Source: Symbiodinium natans (lineage: Eukaryota; Sar; Dinophyceae; Suessiales; Symbiodiniaceae). From it: a stretch of DNA of 64,000 nucleotides. The stretch covers positions 1 through 64,000 of the forward strand of contig CAJNDS010000461.1 of NCBI GenBank assembly GCA_905221605.1, read 5' to 3'. The notes beneath the pieces were generated by a model. That model made no database searches and was not told the DNA's origin. It was given only the letters and a program-made list of their open reading frames with translations. The translations under genes were made by a program, and so were the position numbers. Positions 24,201-33,800 of this stretch are shown piece by piece (the first letter of the stretch is position 1; each line of letters starts with the position of its first letter).

Positions 24201-24639
24201 AACAATGTTTAAGGCTTTAGGTAAAGGCGCGCGCTCACAATGATCAGGCATGAGACAGAGTCTCAACGTTCGGCCGAAGGAACTGCACACAGTTCCAACC
24301 AACGTAGCTACAATGCTGTTTTAGCAATACACCTACTAGGTCGCGGTGGACGGCCCGACGTGTTCGGGAATGCAAGCTACCGCTGGGCTGAATTCAATGG
24401 CCAGCCTTGTCCATCCATTTTGTCCGGTGCACTTCTCTGGTCATGTTCTTTTCAGCACCTTTTATCCAATACAACTCCTTCACATACCCTCAACGGGTCT
24501 TCAATCAACTCTCTCAACTTCAACCAAGCAATCGACCAATCCTTTTTCAACAACACCTTGGTGCTCCTTAGTCATGCAGATACACGCAACGCTTCTGTGC
24601 TTTGATCCACATCAATCATGACTGTTTCATCTGCTCTAC

Positions 24640-25020
24640 CTTCTTTCCTGAGTACACAATTTTCTGGGGACTGGAACCCTCAATCATTTCTTCCTTTCCT
24701 CTTTCTTTCTTCAGTCTTTCCCTTTCATCTGAGGCAGGGACAAAAGCTTGAAAACCCAATGGCTCCTCTTGGCCATCATTCTTTGTTGTCAGCTTTCTTT
24801 CGCCTTTCTTTCAATACCTTTTACCTTTCCTAATCCTTTTCCTTTCCTTTTCCGTTGGGGACTTGAACCTCCAATCTGTTCAGTGGGGACTGGAGCCTCC
24901 ACTTCCTTGCAATTCCTTTTCTCTGCGGGGACTGAAACCTCCACTTCCTTTGTCCATTCTTTTCTTTCAATCTCTACCTCTGTGGCCTTGGGGAGGGACG
25001 AACCCAAGCCCAATCCACTT
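24640..25020 (-). repeat. Purine-rich tract with degenerate repeats in element 3
   Basis: On the minus strand this is AGGAAAAGG-rich, like the Lys-Gly-coding tract of gag in copies 1 and 2, and lies at a comparable distance from the 5' LTR. It also contains several loose copies of GGGGACTGGAACCTCC on the plus strand (near 24,667, 24,857, 24,884 and 24,930). It may be a decayed gag relic or simply a low-complexity tract. Confidence 0.4.
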
Positions 25021-25501
25021 CTTTCAATCGTACCTCAGTCAATCAGGCTTCACGAATCTCAGACACAACTTCAGCTTCACTCAGCATCAATGCGTGTCGT
25101 CTTGGCTACTTGCAATCACCAAAAGTTCCTACCAAAACTCAAACGAATCAAACGTCCCTATCAAAACTCGCAATCACTCTACACACAGCAGTCACAACAA
25201 AACTCTCTCTACCTATTCTTCGCAATGCTTTGACAGAACTGACATGTGCAATCTGTACCTCGCACACAATCTCTGCCACAGTACACTGCTTCAAGGAAAA
25301 GCTTCACCAATCTCTCTGGCGCTTCCAAAGTCTATACATGATGCTCCAAGCCAAAGGTTTGTACAATGTTTCTTACTCTTCTCAACTCGATGCACAAAAC
25401 AATCTACCAGGCTTCTCGAACGACCATACAGCGAAAACGAACTTTGTACAATCCTACCTTACTGAGCTTGTCAGTGAGCAGGCCCCAGCTCTTAAGCCGA
25501 A

Positions 25502-25513
25502 GCTCCGCTACCA
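25502..25513 (-). other. Primer binding site, element 3
   Basis: TGGTAGCGGAGC on the minus strand directly inside the 5' LTR, identical to the coding elements. Confidence 0.85.
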
Positions 25514-25827
25514 TGAAATTTTCAAAGGTCACTTTCTGTACAATATCAAACTGTTATGTAAACTACCAAACACATGACTGTTCAATCAATGGTCTTGACC
25601 ACACCACAATACAAGCATACAACTGTCAGACGCAATCTCTCGCTCAGCAATCTTTTGTGTCACTTGGGCTGAGCCAATCCTTAGCCAATCCTCGTTGGCA
25701 CCTTGAGCCTTGAGCCAATGCATCATGGACATGGCAATGTCCACATGCCAATGTTCTCTGTCAGTGTTGCATGTTGTTCATGCAATGGACAATGTACATG
25801 TGCAGGAAGTAAAGCTCAATCCTAACA
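25514..25827 (-). repeat. 5' LTR of element 3
   Basis: Direct repeat of 17,909-18,222. The spliced-leader-like ATTGGCTCAAG is complementary to 25,709-25,719. Confidence 0.93.
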
Positions 25828-26000
25828 CTTAAGCCCCTTTTTAGGGCCCCCTTTAAGCCCCCTTGAAGCCCCCCCTTTAAGCCCCCCTTTAAGCCCCCTT
25901 TAAGCCCCCGTTTTAAGGGGCTTCAAGCCCCCCCTTAAAGCCCCTCTTTTTAAGCCCCCCTTAAAGCCCCCCCTAAAGCTCCCCTGAAGCCGCAACCAAG
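25828..26000. repeat. C-rich satellite, degenerate right end
   Basis: Continuation of the TTAAGCCCCCCC satellite with many variant units (AAGCCCC with T runs). It marks the right border of the array that holds the three LTR elements. Confidence 0.85.
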
Positions 26001-26008
26001 CCCCCCTC

Positions 26009-26401
26009 TGTGGAGGGTTTAGGCAGCAGTTTAAGAGGCCTAATACTTGCTGGGCCTTTGGGCAGCAATTTAAGAGAGGCGTAATGCTTGCTGGGCCTTC
26101 TGCGGAGGGTTTAGGCAGCAGTTCAAGAGGCCTAATACTTGCTAGGCCTTTTTTGGAGGGTTTGGGCAGCAGTTTCAAAGGCGTAATACTTGCTGGGCCT
26201 TCTGCGGAGGGTTTAAGCAGCAGTTTAAGAGGCCTGATACTTGCTGGGCCTTTTGTGGAGGGTTTGGGCAGCAGTTTGAAAGGCGTAACTTGCCGGGCCT
26301 TCTGTGGAGGAATTTAGGCAGCAGTTTAAGAGGCCGAATGCTTGCTGGGCCTTTTCTGGAGGGTTCGGGCAGCAGTTTAAGACGTCTAAGAGGCTTACTA
26401 C
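26009..26401 (+). repeat. 51-bp minisatellite
   Basis: About eight units beginning near 26,009, 26,060 (truncated), 26,100, 26,152, 26,203, 26,255, 26,305 and 26,356. The core is GGAGGGTTTAGGCAGCAG, then TTTAAGAGGCCTAATACTTG and CTGGGCCTT. Two variants partly alternate: one with TTTAAGAGGCCTAA, one with TTTCAAAGGCGTAA. Confidence 0.9.
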
Positions 26402-27299
26402 GGGGCTGCGCCCCCCCCAACCCCCCCGCTTGTTTAAGCCGGGCAAACTCGCGTGGAAGCATATAAATCATGTCCAAAACCTTCGGCCCAAACTCCAACC
26501 CATGACCATTGGTTGCAGCTGGATGGAATTGTCATCAGTCTTTCTCCTTCAACACACACAAGCAGCTGTTTCCCAGCCACACGTGCCATGCAAAAGTTCC
26601 AAGACTTCTTTGAGACTCCGAATTTGCCACAGGCGGCGTGTTGCATCTGACAAGAGACGCGTGTGTTGTGTTGAGAGAGGCTTCAGGCTTTAGGGGGCTG
26701 AAAAAGGGGGAGAGGCGACTCTAAACATTACTTTCTTTTGAAGATGAGAGAGAAGGTATTTATTCTAAATTCCCCTCGAATCTTGTTTTGTTTTTTGGAT
26801 TTCGTTCTTCGAAACTAGAGAAGTGGGCTCCAACTTCCATTTGAAAAAAGAGAGAAAGGAATTTGTTCTAAATTCACCCCCCTCGAATCTTGTTATACCA
26901 TGAACTCTCTGCTCCTTGAAACTCGAGTAATGAACACAAAAAACAAAAGAAGAAGCGAGCGGAGTGGAATTGCCCTTCAGCTCCCCTTTAAAAGAAGAGT
27001 CTCACTTCTCTGGTTTCGAAGAATGAAACCCAAAAAACAAAACAAGATTCGAGGGAGGTGGAATTTAGAATACATTCCCTTCTTTCAATTCGCAAGGAGT
27101 CTCACTTTCTGGTTTCGAAGAATAAAATCCAACAAACACAAAATGTATAACAAGATTCGAGGGGTGTGGAATTTAGAATACATTCCCTTCTTTCGCTTTG
27201 TAAAGGGAAATGTATGTTGAGAGTCTTACTTCTCTGGTTTCGAATAATATGCTTCACGCAAGCTTGCCCGGCAGAAAAAGCGGGGGGGGCGCAGCCCCC
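26402..27299. mobile_element. Candidate inverted-repeat (foldback) element
   Basis: 26,402-26,464 is an imperfect inverted repeat of 27,248-27,299: GGGGCTGCGCCCCCCCC, a CCGCTT segment, then GCCGGGCAA and GAAGCATAT. Inside lie further inverted copies of a segment ending in CTCGAATCTTGTT (near 26,775 and 26,890, inverted near 27,045 and 27,150). No frame suggests a transposase, and I see no target duplication. 27,300-27,585 holds nothing I can name. Confidence 0.5.
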
Positions 27300-27590
27300 C
27301 ATTTGCATAGCAGTGACGTGGCGCGGGAGCCGACCAATCCGTCGGTAACACGATGCTCGCTGCAAGCCTGTTTATTCAACAAGGCTTACAGGGCCCACCT
27401 ATGTGCGCAGGTACATCTAAGAGGATTTTTCCAAAACAGGATGCCACACTTTTGGAGCATTGGGGTCTTCGCTTAGATTTTGGTGGCTCCTTTATTTTTT
27501 CAATGCAGCTGCTCAGCAGCTTTGACTGTTTAAGCCAAAAAATACAACTGGCCTAAGAATCTTCTGTTTTTGCAGGCACCTGTTTTATTC

Positions 27591-30500
27591 TGTGAAAAGC
27601 AGAGCTTTAGCGCAGACTGCTTTTTCCGTTCGCACTTGAGCCAAACACGTCAGTGTTCAGCTGCACTGTCTTTAGTCAGCAAAGGTGCTCTCTCCAAGAG
27701 CAAAGGCTTCAAGTCTTCAAACGACATCTCAACTTTGTTTAGACAAAGGAGAATGCAAAAGTAACATGCAAAACATCTTGGTTACTGCTTCAGGACTTCA
27801 GGTCTGTTGCAAAACATACAGCATGCTCTCAGAATGCCTCAGTCGAGTGTCAAACGGTCACGACACGGTACGAACGACGGGGCAAGGCACACGGAGTGAG
27901 TAACGGCCAAAGTCTGTTCCTCAGAGCTTTGCTTAAGCACTTCCAGATGACTCTCAGGTCAACTCCCGAGAGCTAAAAGCCTCTCTGTGCTTCCCAAAAC
28001 TCATCCTCGGACTTGCAAACCAAAACATGTCAAGTCAAAGCACCTTCATGTCATGCAGACATGCTCATGCCAAAACAAAACATGTTCTTGCCATGTCACA
28101 GCACTCATGTCCTACACATGTACCTGCAAGCAACTAGGCAAACAAAGAAATGTCATATTTTCTTCTCAGAGCGCGAAGCGCGGCCGCCGAAACGGCAATC
28201 CTAAGAAACCCGGGTGGCTACCTTGAGCCAGGCCTGGGGGAAAAGGGTTTTGACACCTACAGCCTACACACCCACAGTCGTTGTGACTAGGCGTGCTTGC
28301 CTACGGCACTGCTTACCCGGGCGCTTTCCAGGCCGGTGCTGAGCCCAAAATCCCACAGGAAAAATGAGGTGAGAAAAGAAAGCCTTGGTCACTGCAGGCT
28401 ACAGGACCTATGCCATCACATGGAGGGACTCTGAATGGTCAACCCCCAGCGTCTTCAACTTGGAACTGCACTATACAGGGCTAGGCCTCCTGTGTTGCTG
28501 CCCCGCCCCAATGCACTTGGCAGGGAGGAGAACCCCCAAGGCCTGGGGGCGGGGGGCCTTCAGCTCACCTTCTCTGGGCTGGACGTTAACTGGCGCAGCA
28601 GGGTTTTGTCCCCTCAATTTGTAGTTAAGCGCGGGGACCACGCACTCCCCCCAATTTTAGGCGCAGGGAGCGACGCCTTCCCATCGACTATGGAGGCGCT
28701 GGGAACGACGCCCCAAAACCCTGCTGCAACGAGGTGGCCCCTGCGTTCTCGCTCTTACTAACAGGGGCCAGAGCACCCATGCCGCAGCAGCTCTGGGCAC
28801 TCGGCTACCTCTACCAACCAAAATCCACCCCATTGACGGGCAGTGGAGTGGCGCACTGCCCTTGCATTCTTAAACACAGGCAGCAGAGTGGCCATAAAGG
28901 CCCCCTGTCTGCCAAAATTACCTCCAAACGGGGAGGGAAAACCACCCCAAAGACGGGGAAAGGAGTGGAAGTACTGCCCTCGCGTGCATGCCACGGGCAG
29001 CAGAGTGGCCATCAAGGCCACATGTTGGCCAAACTTACCTCCAGCCGGGGAGGAAGAGCCAGCGTCCAGGCCCTGCAATGTACGTTCGACTCGATGTTGA
29101 AGATCTTTGGTGCGGGCGGGCCAAATTCAATGATTTTGTGCAGAAAAGGAAATTTGACCAAAAAAGCCTTGGCGATTTCCTATACCAGCAACGTAATGTT
29201 GCTATTTGGCCCTGCAATGCACGCTCGACTCGATGTCGAAGATCTTTGATGCTGGCGGGCCAACTTCAATGATTTTGTGCAGAAAAGGAAATTTGGCCAA
29301 AAATCTTGGCGAATTCCTATACCAGCAACATCATGTTGCTATTTGGGGCTCAGCGTGTCATCCTAAACCCCAAAATAGCAGGAACGACTTGTTTGGCAGT
29401 AAAAGGACAGAAAACGGTGCCTGGACTGTAATGAATGGGTCTGCGCGAAGACAGAGAAGCGCGCACTGCCTTTGCACTGTGGCTGGGAAAGGCCCCCGGC
29501 GAAGTGGGCCGGTATACGCTCTCAAAGGTGACCTTAAACCCAACCAACCACCCTGGGCAACTGCAAGATCCAAACCTAGGTGACTGCGCGTCAAGGCCGG
29601 TGCTAAGCCCTCAAACTAAGCGCGAGGGCAAACGCACCCCTCCACACGCGCAGGTGTCGACGCTCCCCTCAACAAGCGCGGGAACCACGCCGCACCAGCC
29701 ATGAAACACACCCACTGTTGCCTTGGCTTGCAGCACAGGCAGGACCCACGGTCTGGACACTCCTGGGTACCTGCATGCCCGAAACTATAAAAAACAACAA
29801 GTAAGAGGAGGATCCCACACTTGGTTCTGTCAACGCCAAGCGATAGGGAGGCAAGAGCCCGTAGCAACTCCTGCACTTGTTCCAAAACCCTGCACAGGTG
29901 GCAGGCCCCCAACTCAGGGACGTAACTGCATGGCCCTTTAGTGGAGGACCTGGGCGCTGAGGAAGATCCTCCCAGAGGCTGGAGAGATGAGTGCTTCCTG
30001 CATGTCCAGAGTGCATAGCGCCTGAGTTGATGCACAAAATTTCAGTAATTATGGTACTGGTATAGCCAGAGGTGGCAGCACACTTGTGGCCCACACATAG
30101 GTGACCTCAACAACACCCTAAACCCTCCCAAAGAAGCCAAGGGACCCCCTAAGGAGCCTCAACCACACAGGATGGTCCCCACGCTTGCCACCAAACTTGC
30201 CAGCGCCACGCATGCATGCAATCCTAAACCCAAGACACAACCAAAAGTGACCAGTGGCGAAGACCTTGCCCCCATCTGCTCTCCTGCCAGTGGGCGGCAT
30301 GATCTCAGGAATGCAGCGGCATGCATGACTGCAAGCAGTGCAAAGTGGCAAAGGACAACAAAAGCAAAACTTTGGGGAAAGTGCAGTTAGTTTAGGGGCA
30401 CCAGCGGTGGTGCTTCTTCATACTCAAGCTTTCCTGGAGGTGAGCCCCCACCGATAGATTGCCCCCCGCTCCGGAACTTGCGTCCCGCCGGCTGGGACTG

Positions 30501-30804
30501 GCCTAGGATGCATCGCACCCTTGCAACGGAGGCGAACCCCCGACGGTGAGCAGCGGTTCCTGACTGTGGAGACAAAAGGGAGGCGAACACCCTAAGCTCA
30601 GCCATGGCACAAGTTGGACAAGCTGGGATTCGACCACGGGCCTGTTCCCCCACGCAGATTTGGGCCCCAGGGCTCGTTGACAACTACCAACTCGCTACCA
30701 AAGGCACCCCACCGGGGTTGAGCCGAAAGCTTGAGCCAAATGTCATATTTTCTTCTCGGAGCGCGAGGCGCGGCCGCCGAAACGGCAATTCCTACATTTT
30801 CACA
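27591..30804 (-). repeat. 3' LTR of the second copia element, interrupted
   Basis: 27,591-28,162 matches 51,351-51,922 almost base for base (one difference seen: CTCCCGAG against CTTCCGAG). The inner edge, ATTTTCACA, is displaced to 30,804 by a 2.5-kb insertion and a 45-bp GC-rich insert. TTTGGCTCAAG lies on the minus strand (complement of 27,635-27,645). Confidence 0.85.
28204..30737 (-). mobile_element. 2.5-kb retroposon with spliced-leader-like 5' end
   Basis: Inserted in the 3' LTR with a long flanking duplication (28,148-28,203 and 30,738-30,794, about 56 bp with two substitutions and one indel). The minus strand begins TTTGGCTCAAG, then CTTTCGGCTCAACCCC, so two tandem leader-like ends. 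After that comes GGTAGCGAGTTGGTAG, which fits a tRNA A box, and about 50 nt later GGTCGAATCCC, which fits a B box. No convincing protein is seen. Its 5' end and the TTCTCGCTCTTACTAAC motif at 28,745-28,761 recur in the units at 53,534-58,545, so it belongs to the same superfamily. Confidence 0.6.
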
Positions 30805-30814
30805 CCCCCTCATG
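30805..30814 (-). other. Polypurine tract, second copia element
   Basis: The minus strand reads CATGAGGGGG immediately before TGTGAAAA of the 3' LTR; likely start of plus-strand DNA synthesis. It lies 13 bp past the pol stop codon. Confidence 0.7.
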
Positions 30815-30826
30815 CCTATTGCGCGG

Positions 30827-33800
30827 TCAGTCCTTCTTTCGTCTTTCGAGACTTCTCCTGGCTTCTTTCACCAGGAAGCGGCCTAAGCCCTGCGGATAGA
30901 CACCTGTCGCTGCTATGCTAGTAGCACTCGCATGCTCGTGGTTGCCTGGGCAAACACAAGAGGATAAAGTCCAGATAAAACTCGAATCCGAACTGACGAA
31001 CCACCAATGCTTCAGGATACGGTTGCCAGCTTCCTCGAAACAGCACCGGTCTACCAAACACTCGTGCTCGAGTCCCAGTCTTTTCGCTGTTGACTTGTAG
31101 ACTGTTTCTCCCCAAAGGCCAGACCCTTTAGGCCATTCGTGGGAGAGGAGGAGTCTCTCGTGGTCAGCATAGTCCTGGAAAACTGCTCGTATGCGTCTCC
31201 AGGACTTCTTGTGTACCTCCAGACTAGCTCTCCATCTCGCCCGGTTCTTCACGTCCTTTGAGAAACGCAGGTGCCTAAGGCCACTACCTGCGCTGCACGG
31301 AGTAGACAAATGTGCATACACGTAGATTCTTTCGTTAGAAGCCATCTTTTCCAGAATCCCTTTTAGCAACAAAGAAGCCTCTCTACTCAGCAAGTCTAGC
31401 TTCTTGGTGATTCCAAAATACGCGATGTCACGTTCCCGCTTACAAGCTTGGGCTATCGCGCTTTCCTCTTCGCAACAGAGTTCCAAGACAACCATGGTGG
31501 CCTCCCCAGTAGCAACTCTGTAGGCCTCGTCCTTCCACGAGCTCGGAATTGCGAGCACTTCGTCGCAGGTATTGGGCTCTTTAAAGGTAACCGAAACGCT
31601 AGTGCCTGAAGCTTTTTCTTCCCAGCCAACCGGCTCGGTGGTCAAGCCACAAGCCTCACACAAGCTTGCTAAACTGTCATTCGTGGGACTTTTCGTTAGA
31701 GCATCTGCGGGGTTGATGGCCCCCGGTATGTGCTCAATCGTGAACCTTCCACGATCCACAAGTTCCTGGAGAAATGCGGCTCTTAACTCTATATGGCGAA
31801 CTTTCCTCAGCAATGTTCCCATTTTTGAGATACAAACTGCGCTTTCAGAGTCAGAGTAACCCTTCAAGAGATAGTAACCGGTCTCCCTGTCCTGCGGAAT
31901 GCCTTCCAAGATGGTCTCTATCAAGAGGGCAATGTAGAGACCTTCCCTGGCTATCTCCGTGAGCGCCGCGAGCTCACTCTCAGCGCTGGACAGGGCTGTG
32001 GTTGATTGCTTTCTGCTAAAAGTCTTCAGACAGCAGTTTTCCCAAGTAATCACACCACCACTAACCGAATTCAAACTCCAGCTTGCGTCTGTAAAACAGG
32101 AAACCGCCTGAGGATCCGCATCATCTTCCAGGATCTCCCGAGTTGATGGAAACACCTGTACTCGGTGCGGAAGCCCTTTTATCCACTTAAGGACGTCTCT
32201 CATGCATGTTTCAGCAGCCTCGTCTGGCGCCGCCTGGTGCCGGCCCAAAAACCCGCAACAGAATTGCAGGTCCGGTCGGGAGAGGGCTGCCCATGCAAGC
32301 CGACCAAGGGTCCTACGATACTTTTCGTGTGCGGCCGGGCTAATCTTTTCAGTTTGCCCTTTTCGAACCAGGTCGGAGTATCGCTTTTCAAGCGACGGGA
32401 GTTTGGGGCTCGGTTTGGTTATATTGTACTCAGAGCAGCACGCGTCTAGATACTTGCTATCTAGCCCGAAATAGACGCGCTTGTCTCCGGAACGTCGGAA
32501 GATTCTCCTACCTAGGAAGGAAACTTCCCCCGCACCATGTTCAGGAATCTCTCCAGTCAGTTTCAGCTTGTAGCGTTTCTGCAGTCCTTCGAAGACTCTC
32601 TTCCCTTCCGAGGGGTCCTCGGAGTAGATCAGCAAATCGTCTACATAGAACAGTACCAACGTCAGACCCTTCGACGTCTTCCTTCGGTATATCGTAGGGT
32701 CCAGGCTTGGACTGAATCCGCTCTTCTCCAAGTACGAACTCAGTTCCTTATACCAAGAAAGCGGTGCCGATCTCAATCCGTTCATCGCTTTATGAAGACG
32801 AAGATACACCTTCTTGTTTCCTGCCTTTTGGGGAACAGAAGAGTCCGCAATACTCACATTGTTTGGGAGCTCTACGTACTCTGGCCTTGACACTGCAGCG
32901 TGCATGAAAGCCACGCTCACGTCACAGCTCAACACTGAGCCTTTCTTGCAAAGCAATGCCAAAAGAAGCCTTAAACCCTCTAAACTCGTAGTCGGGCTGT
33001 AGATGCCTTCGGAAAGCGTCGTGCCTCCCATTGAAGCGTAATCTCTAACCACGAGGCGGGAACGGTAAAGACCTTTACGTTTGATCGTGTTAACCCACCT
33101 GCTCGTGAGAACCCTCCGACCGCTCTCTCGCGCCGACTTGCGGGCCTCAGCCTCAGAGATCACTTTTCCTACTCCAAAAGACTCGAGTTCCTCAAGCTCC
33201 AACTTCATCGAAGCATACAGAAGTTCAGGGTCTAACTGTTCACCTGAGGTCTCAGAAACGGCGTTTCGGGGTACTTGGCACTTGATCTTACTCCCTCCGA
33301 ATTTGAGAGTAAACGAATCAGCTACTTCTTTAGACGTGGCCAGAATGTCCGGTCCTTTGAACAAAGACTCTAACAGATGGTTAGTTAGCCAGTCAATTTC
33401 CATGTCCTCTAGGTCATCCGGCTGCATTTCCGGTGACCCAAGTCCGCCTTCCCCCTCATCATCTGTGGGTTCCACGTAAGACGGAACATCATTCAGAGGA
33501 TCAGGATCATCTGGTACCATCTCTTCATCTTCGTTTTCAAACCCCGGGTCAGGGTCTTCTGACTTCACCGGATCAGGTGGTGGCTCAAACATGATGGGCC
33601 TTTCAGGATCCGCTGGGTCTAGAACCAGAGGCTGTGAAGTAGACAGAGCGTGTATGGCCCCTACGTCGTAGACAGGCTCACCTTTCGCTCCTTCTAAGGC
33701 CCTACAGACAGGAAAGATATCGATCTCAGTCTGACCCACTGGAACAGCAAAGACACCGCCCCCTCTAGGCTCTTTAGGCCCTAGATACACAGCTTTCACT

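Larger units (their letters stand above)
17909..25827 (-). mobile_element. Non-autonomous LTR element (LARD-like)
   Basis: A 7.9-kb element with 314-bp LTRs that appear identical, CTTAA duplications (17,904-17,908 and 25,828-25,832), a primer site TGGTAGCGGAGC inside the right LTR, and GGGACGG next to the left LTR as candidate polypurine tract. The LTR ends (TGTTAG and AAAATTTCA) match those of copies 1 and 2. The 7.3-kb interior, 18,223-25,513, holds no frame that looks like a protein: the longest is about 200 codons and of biased composition. It carries dense CAAT on the plus strand throughout. It fits a large retrotransposon derivative mobilised by the enzymes of the copy 1/2 family. Confidence 0.85.

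Noticed and set aside
18223-25513. Host genes in the interior of element 3 (frames of 100-200 codons)
   Set aside because: Frames are rich in Gln, Asn, Ser and Thr because of CAAT and CAA richness, lie on both strands, and show no domain; the LTR structure explains the segment.
30600-30737. True tRNA gene at the head of the 2.5-kb retroposon
   Set aside because: A- and B-box-like words are present, but I cannot fold a full cloverleaf with an acceptor stem; at most a tRNA-derived head.
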